A model generated the notes under the pieces. It searched no databases, was not told the DNA's origin, and saw nothing but the letters and a program-made list of their open reading frames with translations. A program made the position numbers and the translations under genes. From positions 1 to 25,119 of the forward strand of contig CAMLLA010000008.1 in assembly GCA_946480525.1 (NCBI GenBank): DNA of 25,119 nt. Direction: 5' to 3'. This DNA is from an uncultured Asticcacaulis sp. (GTDB lineage: Bacteria > Pseudomonadota > Alphaproteobacteria > Caulobacterales > Caulobacteraceae). Positions 8,091 through 15,635 of this stretch are shown here, piece by piece; position 1 is the first letter of the stretch; each line of letters starts with the position of its first letter.

Positions 8091-9026
8091 ATGCTGTCAC
8101 GTCGTCACGCACTTCTGGGACTGTCCGCTTGTCTCCTGCCGCAGACCGCGCAGGCGAAAGACGCACTGCGTATTCCCCTGCAATTCAACGAAGCGGGCCT
8201 GCCGCATGTGCCGGTCTCGTTCGGCGACAAGGGGCCGTACCGTTTCGTCATCGACAGCGGGGCGTCGATCAACGGCATCAACGTCAAGCTGGCGCCGGAA
8301 CTGGGGCTTATGGCCAGGACCAAGATACGGCTCACCGGGGCGGGTGGCACGGAAATCAGCCCGCTCTATCTCATCCGCGACATCGGCATAAACGACGCCC
8401 ATTTCTACAAGGAAATGATCTTTGTCGGCCTGCGTAAGCCGCCGTTTGAAGGTGCGGCGGGTATGCTGGGTGCGGGTTTTGTGACCGGCTGGCCGAGCGA
8501 ATTCGATTTCGACGCCGCCGAATTGCGCATCCACGAGAACGGCCGGCCGGATTTCAGCGCCTATCACATGGTGCCGTCGCGCCGCCTGCCGGCCGGATCG
8601 CCCGATGAGCACAAGGTACTGGTCGATGTCACGCTTGACGGCATGGCGCTGAAACTGATTGTCGATACAGGGGCCAGCGCCGAGATCAGCCTGAACAGCG
8701 CCTGCGTTAAGCGGCTGAAGCTGTGGGACCGCTATCCCGTTTTGGCACCGGGGCATACGCTGGATGTCAACAGCGTCCGGGTGCCGCGCCGAACCGTCAA
8801 AATTCCCGACCTGAGGTTGGGCGAATTTCTTATAGATGCGACGCCGGTCAACCTGACCTCACCCTCGGTCGGGCAAAGTGGAGCGGTGTCCGACGGCGTC
8901 ATCGGCATGCGCACCCTGCGCCGCTTTCGCGTCTGCTTCGACGACGACAGGGGCTTTGGCCTCAAGACGCGCAATGGGTCGAAGACCTTGCCCTATCTCT
9001 GGACCTTTAAGCCGAAAAGCCCCTAA
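8091..9026 (+). CDS. Exported retropepsin-like aspartyl protease family protein with two DTG/DSG modules
   Basis: A 311-residue protein with a probable export signal (MLSRRHALLGLSACLLPQTAQA). The SRRHALLG start resembles a twin-arginine signal, so it is likely periplasmic. Two retropepsin-like half-domains are visible. The first active-site triad is FVIDSGAS, with D55 and a following hydrophobic-hydrophobic-G region. The second is LIVDTGAS, with D192. A single chain could therefore form the two-aspartate site that retroviral proteases build by dimerising. The substrate is unknown. I start at the ATG at 8091 because the open frame to 8061 runs through the rtcB terminator and the signal peptide begins here. 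The stop overlaps the stop of converging thrC by 3 bp. Proteolysis has not been shown for many family members. Confidence 0.85.
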   Translation: MLSRRHALLGLSACLLPQTAQAKDALRIPLQFNEAGLPHVPVSFGDKGPYRFVIDSGASINGINVKLAPELGLMARTKIRLTGAGGTEISPLYLIRDIGINDAHFYKEMIFVGLRKPPFEGAAGMLGAGFVTGWPSEFDFDAAELRIHENGRPDFSAYHMVPSRRLPAGSPDEHKVLVDVTLDGMALKLIVDTGASAEISLNSACVKRLKLWDRYPVLAPGHTLDVNSVRVPRRTVKIPDLRLGEFLIDATPVNLTSPSVGQSGAVSDGVIGMRTLRRFRVCFDDDRGFGLKTRNGSKTLPYLWTFKPKSP

Positions 9027-10405
9027 ACCGAAAAACCCCTGACCAGATCGAGGGCAGCAGCCTCGTCCATCTTCAGTTCGGTGATGCGCTCGGGCAGGCC
9101 GTACAGTGCCTGGATGGCTTCCGGCACTTCCGGCGCGAAGCCGAGCGCCTTCTGCACAAAGTCCGGGAACTTGGCGGCATGGGCCGTAGACAGGAAGATT
9201 TGGGGTTTACCCGGTTCCTTGCGTTCCAGAGCCGCGCCCAGCGCCACCGCGGTGTGCGGGCAGATGACCTTGCCATAGGCTTTGTAGGCGTAGGCGATGG
9301 TCTCGCGCGTCTTGTCTTCGCTGATGGTGGATGCCGTGACCTCGGCCTTCAGCGCCGATTGCAGGTCCGGTGACAGTGTCACCGCGCCGGTGGTGGCGAA
9401 GGTGTCGAACAGGGCCTTGGTCGTGGCGGCGCTGCGGCCCGACGCCTCGTAGACCAGGCGCTCAAAGTTCGACGGTGCCTGGACGTCCATGCTGACCGAG
9501 GCCGACTCGACGGCCTGGCGGCGGACGTAACGGCCGTCATTGATCGCCTGATTCAGCGCGTCGTTCTGGTTCACGGCGGCGTGCAGGTGGCCGACATTGC
9601 CGCCGATGCGGCGGGCAACCCAGCCGGCGAAGGCGTCGCCGAAATTGCCGGTCGGCACGACGAATTCCGGCTTATCGGCGCCCGAAGCCGCTGCGGCGGC
9701 CAGATAATATGGGACCTGACCAAGCAGACGGCCCCAGTTGATCGAATTGACCGAGCTGATCAGTCCGCGGTCCTTCAAGGCAGCGTTGCCAAGCAGGGTC
9801 TTGACGATCTTTTGGCAGTCATCGAAGTCACCCTCGATGCCGACATTGAGCACATTGTCGGCTTCGACCGTCGTCATCTGCAGACGCTGGACGGGAGAGA
9901 CGCGGCCGAGCGGATGGAAGACGACCAGACGGACGCGGTCGGCGCCGGCAAAGGCGCGCACGGCGGCGGCGCCCGTATCGCCCGATGTCGCGGTCACCAG
10001 GGTCAGGGTTTCATTGCGTTCGCGCAAGGCTCCGCTGGTCAGCTCGGCCATCATCTGCATGGCCATGTCCTTGAAGGCCAGGGTCGGGCCGTGCCACAGC
10101 TCCAGCATCCACAGATTGTCATCCAGTTGCGTCAGCGGCACCTGGCCATCGGCGCGCAGAAAGGCATTGGTGGTCGCGGTGACGGCCGCTTTGGCTGCGT
10201 CCGCACCGACTGTATCGGCCTGGAAATCGTCGAGTAGGGTCTGGGTCAGTTTGCTGTAGTCGCGCGCCAGGTCCGACCATTCCGAAGCGCTGCGCGACGG
10301 GTAGGTATCCGGCAGATACAGGCCGCCATCGGGTGACAGGCCATCGAGCAGGGCATCGGCAAAGGTCTTCGAACCCGTAAATCCGCGCGTGCCGATGTAG
10401 TTCAT
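9023..10405 (-). CDS. thrC: Threonine synthase
   Basis: A 460-residue PLP enzyme that converts O-phospho-L-homoserine to L-threonine, the last step of the pathway fed by thrB at 4115. The N-terminus is MNYIGTRG and contains SPDGGLYLP at about 24-32. The PLP lysine is K112 in HGPTLAFKDMAMQ, and TATSGDTGAAA is the phosphate-binding region. VPTGNFGDAFAGW is also characteristic. Open frame continues 60 codons upstream to 10585, but the ATG at 10405 matches the family N-terminus and has GGAACTGGTAAC before it. The gene diverges from proB with a 117-bp gap holding both promoters. Its 3' end overlaps the aspartyl protease gene by a few bases. Confidence 0.95.
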   Translation of the reverse strand: MNYIGTRGFTGSKTFADALLDGLSPDGGLYLPDTYPSRSASEWSDLARDYSKLTQTLLDDFQADTVGADAAKAAVTATTNAFLRADGQVPLTQLDDNLWMLELWHGPTLAFKDMAMQMMAELTSGALRERNETLTLVTATSGDTGAAAVRAFAGADRVRLVVFHPLGRVSPVQRLQMTTVEADNVLNVGIEGDFDDCQKIVKTLLGNAALKDRGLISSVNSINWGRLLGQVPYYLAAAAASGADKPEFVVPTGNFGDAFAGWVARRIGGNVGHLHAAVNQNDALNQAINDGRYVRRQAVESASVSMDVQAPSNFERLVYEASGRSAATTKALFDTFATTGAVTLSPDLQSALKAEVTASTISEDKTRETIAYAYKAYGKVICPHTAVALGAALERKEPGKPQIFLSTAHAAKFPDFVQKALGFAPEVPEAIQALYGLPERITELKMDEAAALDLVRGFSV

Positions 10406-10522
10406 TTTGTTACCAGTTCCGCCTGAAAACCTAAGGTCTTGCGAAGGCTGCGCCATGTCAGTACAAGCGCGCCAGCACGGCGCCGCCCGTAACATTTTCA
10501 ATCCGCTTAGAAAAGGCGAAAC

Positions 10523-11686
10523 ATGTCCGGCCAGACGAATATGAGCACAAGCGTGCCTCTGCCGGATGTTTTGCTGAACGCGCAACGGATCGTCATCAAG
10601 GTCGGCTCGGCCCTGGTGGTCGACAAGCCCTCCGGTGGCGCGAACGGCGAATGGATGGCCGGCCTGGCGCGCGATATCGCAGCGCTGACGGCGACCGGCA
10701 AGGATGTCGTGCTGGTGTCGTCCGGCGCTGTGGCGCTCGGCCGCCGCTATCTGGGCATTACGCGCGCCAAACTGAAACTTGAAGAAAAACAGGCCTGTGC
10801 CGCCGCCGGCCAGCCGCTTCTCATGAGTGCCTGGGACGAGGCGTTTCGGGCGGTGGGCTTAAAGACAGCGCAGGTCCTGCTGACGCGCGAAGATACCGAA
10901 AAGCGCAAGCGTTGGCTCAATGCCCGCGCCACGGTCGAGACCCTGTTCGATGTCAAATGTGTGCCGATCGTCAATGAAAACGACACGGTGGTGACCGAAG
11001 AGATTCGCTATGGCGACAATGACCGCCTGGCGGCGCGCACGGCGCAGCTGGTCAAGGCCGAGGCGCTGATCCTGCTGTCGGATATCGATGGTCTGTATAC
11101 GGACGATCCGCGCCGTAATCCGGAGGCGCAGCATATCGCGCTGGTCGAAAAGCTGGACGCGCGCATCGAGTCGATGGCGGGTGGCGCCAATATGTCGGCA
11201 GGGGTCGGCACGGGCGGTATGGCCACGAAGATCGCTGCCGCCAAGATCGCCGGTTCGGCCGGTTGTGCGACCTTGATCGCGTTTGGCGCGGTGGTCCAGC
11301 CTCTGTCGTCCTTAAGCGGCCCCATGGGCGCGCGCTTTACGCTGTTCAAGCCGCAGGCGTCCCTGAGCGCCGCCTATAAGGCCTGGATCGCAGGCACCGT
11401 CGTGCCAGCCGGCAAGCTTATGCTGGACGAGGGGGCGGTGCGGGCGCTGCATAACGGCAAATCGCTTCTGCCATCGGGGATTGTCGACGTCACCGGCAGT
11501 TTCGACAAGGGGGATACTGTGTCGATTGTGTCGTGCGCCGGCCAGGAAGTGGCGCGCGGCATCGTCAGCTATAATGCCGAAGACATCCGCGCCATTCGCG
11601 GCCGTGGCAGCAAGGACATCGAGGCCATTCTGGGCTATACGTCGGGAGATGAGGTGATCCATCGCGACGACATGGCGATGGTCTAA
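10523..11686 (+). CDS. proB: Glutamate 5-kinase with C-terminal PUA domain
   Basis: A 387-residue enzyme that phosphorylates L-glutamate to gamma-glutamyl phosphate, the first step of proline synthesis; it is feedback-inhibited by proline in well-studied homologues. An amino-acid-kinase domain (about residues 18-270) shows RIVIKVGSALVV, LVSSGAVALGR, NENDTVVTEEIRYGDND, LLSDIDGLYTDDPR and GTGGMATKIAAAK. A PUA domain follows (about 290-370, KLMLDEGAVRALHNGKSLLPSGI), as in long-form ProB. The ATG at 10523 has AAGG 6 nt upstream; an alternative ATG is at 10541. proA lies downstream on the same strand, separated by a 267-bp gap that carries a palindromic element. The pair may therefore be one operon interrupted by an insertion, or two units. 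Confidence 0.95.
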   Translation: MSGQTNMSTSVPLPDVLLNAQRIVIKVGSALVVDKPSGGANGEWMAGLARDIAALTATGKDVVLVSSGAVALGRRYLGITRAKLKLEEKQACAAAGQPLLMSAWDEAFRAVGLKTAQVLLTREDTEKRKRWLNARATVETLFDVKCVPIVNENDTVVTEEIRYGDNDRLAARTAQLVKAEALILLSDIDGLYTDDPRRNPEAQHIALVEKLDARIESMAGGANMSAGVGTGGMATKIAAAKIAGSAGCATLIAFGAVVQPLSSLSGPMGARFTLFKPQASLSAAYKAWIAGTVVPAGKLMLDEGAVRALHNGKSLLPSGIVDVTGSFDKGDTVSIVSCAGQEVARGIVSYNAEDIRAIRGRGSKDIEAILGYTSGDEVIHRDDMAMV

Positions 11687-11687
11687 T

Positions 11688-11841
11688 CCCTTCTCCCCGT
11701 TCACGGGGAGAAGGTGGTCCGTAGGACCGGATGAGGGGCAAAAAACGCTTTCCGCGCGCAAAGCAGACGACAGTAAGCCCCTATCCCTATCCCTATCCCT
11801 ATCCCTATCCCTCTCCCTCTCCCCGTAAACGGGGAGAGGGG
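11688..11841. repeat. Palindromic MITE/REP-like element between proB and proA
   Basis: It starts directly after the proB stop. The left end is a perfect hairpin, 11690-11700/11703-11713 (CTTCTCCCCGT/ACGGGGAGAAG), followed by GGTCC-gta-GGACC at 11716-11728. The right end is a perfect hairpin, 11815-11826/11829-11840 (CCCTCTCCCCGT/ACGGGGAGAGGG). Between them is a CCCTAT tandem tract. The outer palindromes share the CTCCCCGTNNACGGGGAG core with the arms of the element at 2256-2438. It may terminate or attenuate proB-proA read-through. Confidence 0.72.
11779..11820. repeat. CCCTAT hexanucleotide tandem repeat
   Basis: Five uninterrupted CCCTAT units (11779-11808) are followed by two CCCTCT variants (11809-11820), 42 bp in all. 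The unit resembles eukaryotic telomere repeats but is here a bacterial microsatellite inside an intergenic palindromic element. It may expand and contract by slippage and so could vary between isolates. Confidence 0.9.
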
Positions 11842-11953
11842 ACTAAAGCGCCAACCGCCATCAGATTCTCGCCAAACTGCGCTGATTTCCGATGAAACGG
11901 TCGTTTTTTGCGGCGGTTGCGCTATATAGCCTTTGACTGACAAGGGGTACGAC

Positions 11954-13228
11954 ATGGACGACCAGAGCACACGCACGCTGAATGACCTGATGACCGACAT
12001 GGCCGCCAAGGCCAAACTCGGCGCAGAGGCCCTGCGTCTGGCCGGCCCGGATGTACGCACGCGCGCCATCATCGAAGCCGCGAAAGCCATCCGCGCCCGC
12101 GAAGCGGCTATCCTGGCCGCCAACGAAAAAGACCAGCAGTTCGCCCGCGACAAGGGGTTGACCGACGCCATGATCGAGCGCCTGATCCTCAATCCGGCGC
12201 GCGTCGAAGCCATGGCGAAAGGCCTTGAGGAAGTCGCCGGACTGCCCGATCCTGTCGGCCGCGACCTGGCGCGCTGGACGCGTCCCAACGGCCTCGACAT
12301 CGCCCGTGTGTCCACGCCGATCGGCGTCATCGCCATCATCTATGAAAGCCGCCCGAACGTGACGGCCGATGCGGCTGCCCTGTGTATTCGCTCGTCCAAC
12401 GCTGCCATCCTGCGCACCGGTTCCGAAGCGCTGAATTCGGCCCTGGCCATCTATGCCGCGTTTGAAGACGGTTTCCGCGCCGCCGGCCTGCCCGACACCT
12501 GCGTGCAACTGGTCCCGACCTCGGACCGCGATGCTGTCGGCCTGATCCTGGGTGGGCTGAATGGCACGATCAACCTGATCATTCCGCGCGGTGGCCGCTC
12601 GCTGGTCGAACGCGTCCAGAAGGAGGCGCGCGCGCCCGTCCTGGCCCACCTCGAAGGCCTGAACCACACCTATGTCCATACGAACGCCGATCCGGAAAAG
12701 GCCGTGGCCGTGACGCTGAACGCCAAGATGCGGCGCGTGTCGGTGTGTGGCTCGACCGAGACCCTTTTGATCGACGAGGCCGTCGCCGAAACCCTGCTGC
12801 CGCGCATCGCCGAAGCACTGGAAGCCAAGGGCTGCGAACTGCGCGGCGACGAACGTGCGCGAGCGATCCACCCGATGGTTGCCGCCACCGAAGAGGACTG
12901 GAAGACCGAGTATCTGCTGCCGATCATCTCGATCCGCGTCGTCAAGGACGAGGCTCAGGCCATCGACCATATCAAGACCTATGGCTCGGGCCATACCGAA
13001 GCCATCATCACCGAGGACGCGCAGGCCGCCGAAACCTTCCTGAACGAGGTCGATTCCGCCATCGTCATCTGGAACGCTTCGACGCAGTACGCCGACGGTG
13101 GTGAGTTTGGTCTGGGCGCGGAAATCGGCATCTCGACCGACCGCCTGCATGCGCGCGGTCCGGTCGGCGCCGAGCAACTGACGACGTTCAAATACGTTGT
13201 CCGCGGCAGTGGTCAGACACGGCCTTAA
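11954..13228 (+). CDS. proA: Glutamate-5-semialdehyde dehydrogenase (gamma-glutamyl phosphate reductase)
   Basis: A 424-residue NADPH-dependent enzyme that reduces gamma-glutamyl phosphate to glutamate-5-semialdehyde, the second step of proline synthesis, directly after ProB. Its aldehyde-dehydrogenase fold shows PIGVIAIIYESRPNVTADAAALC, LRTGSEALNSALA, and IPRGGRSLVERV. The catalytic cysteine region is MRRVSVCGSTETLLID, where many homologues have VCNAxETLL, and the C-terminal part contains YGSGHTEAIIT. The ATG at 11954 has AAGGGG 6 nt upstream. A TTG at 11933 is in frame but less likely. TATATA at 11923-11928 could be a -10, so the gene may have its own promoter in addition to any read-through from proB. 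Confidence 0.95.
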   Translation: MDDQSTRTLNDLMTDMAAKAKLGAEALRLAGPDVRTRAIIEAAKAIRAREAAILAANEKDQQFARDKGLTDAMIERLILNPARVEAMAKGLEEVAGLPDPVGRDLARWTRPNGLDIARVSTPIGVIAIIYESRPNVTADAAALCIRSSNAAILRTGSEALNSALAIYAAFEDGFRAAGLPDTCVQLVPTSDRDAVGLILGGLNGTINLIIPRGGRSLVERVQKEARAPVLAHLEGLNHTYVHTNADPEKAVAVTLNAKMRRVSVCGSTETLLIDEAVAETLLPRIAEALEAKGCELRGDERARAIHPMVAATEEDWKTEYLLPIISIRVVKDEAQAIDHIKTYGSGHTEAIITEDAQAAETFLNEVDSAIVIWNASTQYADGGEFGLGAEIGISTDRLHARGPVGAEQLTTFKYVVRGSGQTRP

Positions 13229-13258
13229 CCTCAGGTTCCAAATTTCACCCTTACATTC

Positions 13259-13280
13259 TCGTCATGGAACTGTCGTGAAA
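13259..13280 (+). promoter_or_regulatory. Candidate Pho box upstream of phoR
   Basis: TCGTCAT (13259-13265) and CTGTCGT (13270-13276) are 7-mers exactly 11 bp apart with GGAA and GAAA spacers, as in the PhoB consensus CTGTCAT-N4 repeated. They match 5 of 7 and 6 of 7. A clear -10 about 10 bp downstream is lacking: CTTTAAG at 13284 is weak and CATAAT at 13308 is too far away. Confidence 0.45.
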
Positions 13281-13330
13281 TCGCTTTAAGGCCTGCTTCC
13301 TTTCCGCCATAATACGGCCAGCGAGGTCTG

Positions 13331-14812
13331 ATGGACGAACGGCGAACCTTTCTGAGCGCAATTCCGGTCGGAACCCTGATCGGGACGGCCGCGCTGATTG
13401 GCATGGCGTTAATTGAGCCGCTGCGGCCGTTCGTGATTTTCGCTGCCGTGGCAATCATCGGCTACACCCTGGTCGAGATGTGGTTGCGCCAGGGCGAGCT
13501 CCACGCGCGCTATGAAACGAAACCTGTGCGCTCCGAGCCGATAATCCAAAAGGGGCCGGACTTCCGCGAAGCGCTGGCGGCCATGCCCGATCCGGTTATC
13601 ATCGTATCGGGGGCCGAGCCCGACGACATTGCCGGACGGTGGATCGTATTCGTCAATCCCGCCGCACAAAAGGTCTTCCAGATCGAAAGCAAAGGCGGGC
13701 TGCTGGTCAGCGCCATTCGCACGCCGGAAGTGCTGGAGTGCGTCGATGAAGCGTTGTTTGGCGGAATTTCCCGCTCCGTGAGCTTTGAAACCACGGGCGG
13801 TGCGCGCGATCAATACTGGCGCGCCTCCGCCAGCCCGTTGCCGATCGAGGGCGGAGACCAGAGACTGGCCCTGTTGGTGCTGCGCGATGAGACAGACATC
13901 CGTCGCATGGAAAAGATGCGAGCGGATTTTCTCGCCAATGCCAGCCACGAATTGCGGACGCCTCTGGCATCGCTGTCCGGCTTCATCGAAACCCTGCGCG
14001 GCCCCGCCAGGGACGACGAAAAGGCGCGTGACAAATTTTTGACGATTATGGCGACGCAGGCGGACCGCATGGGGCGGCTGATCCACGACCTCCTGTCTCT
14101 GTCGCGCATCGAGCTGAACGAGCACGTGCCCCCGTCAGGTGAAGCCGACCTGGTCCTGGCCGTCAAGGATGTCGTCGATGGCCTCAGCCTGATCGCGCAG
14201 CAGAAGGGCGTCGTCTTCCGGGTCGAGGCGCCGAAGCCCGGCCTTTATCCGATTATTGGCGACCGCGACCAGATCCTGCAGGTGGCGCAGAACCTGATCG
14301 ACAATGCGCTGAAATATGCGCCACAGGGTTCGGAAGTCGTTATCGAAATCGGTATCGACCGGACGCTGTCACAGGCGATCGCGGCAACTGACGCCAAGGC
14401 CGCCAAACTGGTCCTGCTCAGACCGGACCGCAATGTTCATGAGCACTATGCCATCCTGCGCGTACGCGATGCCGGGCCGGGTATCCGGCGCGAGCATCTG
14501 CCGCGGCTGGCCGAACGTTTCTACCGCGTCGAAGGCCAGAAAAGCGGAGACCGCCTGGGCACCGGTCTGGGGCTGGCGATCGTCAAGCACATCATCAACC
14601 GCCATCGCGGCGGGCTGGTCGTCGAGTCGATCGGGGCACAGGGGGCTGCCGAAGACCTGGTCATGATCGAGCCAGGCAGCGACAATGTCGCGCCACTTCC
14701 GGCGTCGGGCGTTGCGACCTTCACCGCCTTTACAGCTTATTTCCCCCAGAGCCGTGCCTTCGGCTCGGTGACTGGCCCCCGGCTTGTCGAGCCGCTGAAA
14801 GACGCAGGCTAG
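13331..14812 (+). CDS. phoR: Phosphate-regulon sensor histidine kinase PhoR
   Basis: A 493-residue inner-membrane sensor kinase that phosphorylates PhoB when phosphate is scarce. Two short hydrophobic segments (about 14-30 and 33-52) form a hairpin anchor. A PAS-like region follows (about 76-190), starting FREALAAMPDPVIIV. The dimerisation domain has H206 in NASHELRTPLASL, the phosphorylation site. The ATPase domain shows the N box with N325 (NLIDNALKYAP), the G1 box DAGPGI (380-385) and the G2 box GTGLGLAI (410-417). About 30 extra residues (344-373) separate the N and G1 boxes, and there is an extended C-terminus. GAGG lies 4 nt before the ATG. PhoU and PhoB follow, which supports the assignment over other HPK1 kinases. 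Confidence 0.9.
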   Translation: MDERRTFLSAIPVGTLIGTAALIGMALIEPLRPFVIFAAVAIIGYTLVEMWLRQGELHARYETKPVRSEPIIQKGPDFREALAAMPDPVIIVSGAEPDDIAGRWIVFVNPAAQKVFQIESKGGLLVSAIRTPEVLECVDEALFGGISRSVSFETTGGARDQYWRASASPLPIEGGDQRLALLVLRDETDIRRMEKMRADFLANASHELRTPLASLSGFIETLRGPARDDEKARDKFLTIMATQADRMGRLIHDLLSLSRIELNEHVPPSGEADLVLAVKDVVDGLSLIAQQKGVVFRVEAPKPGLYPIIGDRDQILQVAQNLIDNALKYAPQGSEVVIEIGIDRTLSQAIAATDAKAAKLVLLRPDRNVHEHYAILRVRDAGPGIRREHLPRLAERFYRVEGQKSGDRLGTGLGLAIVKHIINRHRGGLVVESIGAQGAAEDLVMIEPGSDNVAPLPASGVATFTAFTAYFPQSRAFGSVTGPRLVEPLKDAG

Positions 14813-14833
14813 ATTAGGCCGATATTTACCCTG

Positions 14834-14870
14834 TTTTCATGGTTTTTTCACATGCAGCGATGCGTATAAT
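14834..14870 (+). promoter_or_regulatory. Pho box plus perfect -10 in front of phoU-phoB
   Basis: TTTTCAT (14834-14840) and TTTTCAC (14845-14851) are direct repeats 11 bp apart, each matching the CTGTCAY PhoB half-site at 5 of 7 positions. TATAAT, a perfect sigma-70 -10, is at 14865-14870, about 9 bp after the 22-bp box. No TTGACA-like -35 is present. This geometry, with a Pho box replacing the -35, is that of PhoB-activated promoters, and suggests that phoU-phoB is autoregulated from the gap after phoR. A further CTGTCAC lies at 14875-14881. Confidence 0.6.
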
Positions 14871-14912
14871 AAAACTGTCACAGAATTCGCATAAACGCCG
14901 AGGAACACAGCC

Positions 14913-15626
14913 GTGGTACAGTTCAGCAAGATGAATCCGCACATCGTCAAGACCTACGAGGAAGAGCTGGATCAGCTGAGCGCCGAGGTCGTGCTGATGG
15001 GCGGTCTGGCTGAAGCCCAGGTCGCCGACGCTGTCGAAGCCGTCGCCCGCCGCGATGTCGCCCTGGCTCAGAGCGTGGTGCAACGCGACCATCGTCTCGA
15101 TGAGCTGGAAAAGGACGTCGAGCGCAAGTGCATCCGTCTGATCGCCCTGCGTCAGCCCATGGCCAACGACCTGCGCAAGACGGTCGCGGCCATGAAGATC
15201 GCCACCTCATTGGAACGTACCGGCGATCTGGCCAAGAATATCGCCAAACGTGCGATCGTCATCGCCGAAGCCGAGCCGATGACGCCGATCACGCGCTCGA
15301 TCGAGCGCATGGGCAAGCTGGTCTCATCGCGCCTGCGCGACGTGCTGGACGCCTATAAGGGCGGCAAGCTCGATTTGGCCCAGAGCGTCTGGGCGACCGA
15401 CACCGAGGTCGATGAACATTACAATGCCCTGTTCCGCGAACTGCTGACCTACATGATGGGCGATCCCCGCACCATCTCGGCCTGCACGCACCTGCTGTTC
15501 ATGGCCAAGAACCTGGAGCGCATCGGCGACCACGCCACCAATGTGGCCGAGCACATCCACTACGAACTGACAGGCGAAGATTACGTCGAGGATCGCCCGA
15601 AAGGCGATACGCTCAGTCCAACCTAA
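14913..15626 (+). CDS. phoU: Phosphate signalling protein PhoU
   Basis: A 237-residue cytoplasmic protein that restrains PhoR and links it to the PstSCAB phosphate transporter. Two PhoU three-helix repeats are visible, each with the metal-binding ExxxD motif: SLERTGDLAKNIAKRA in the first half and NLERIGDHATNVAEHIH in the second. I start at GTG 14913 because AGGA lies 8 nt upstream. An ATG at 14931 (MNPHIVKTYEEEL) also fits many homologues. phoB follows after 9 bp, so the two are co-transcribed. The expected pst transporter genes are not adjacent. Length is normal. Confidence 0.95.
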   Translation: MVQFSKMNPHIVKTYEEELDQLSAEVVLMGGLAEAQVADAVEAVARRDVALAQSVVQRDHRLDELEKDVERKCIRLIALRQPMANDLRKTVAAMKIATSLERTGDLAKNIAKRAIVIAEAEPMTPITRSIERMGKLVSSRLRDVLDAYKGGKLDLAQSVWATDTEVDEHYNALFRELLTYMMGDPRTISACTHLLFMAKNLERIGDHATNVAEHIHYELTGEDYVEDRPKGDTLSPT

Positions 15627-15635
15627 AGTGAGACC

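Noticed and set aside
10406..10585. 60-residue N-terminal extension of threonine synthase
   Set aside because: The family N-terminus MNYIGTRG starts at 10405 and the extension overlaps the proB start region on the other strand.
11779..11820. Possible CRISPR or chromosome-end repeat
   Set aside because: The unit is 6 bp with no spacers, so it is not CRISPR. A single internal 42-bp tract between chromosomal genes is not a telomere.
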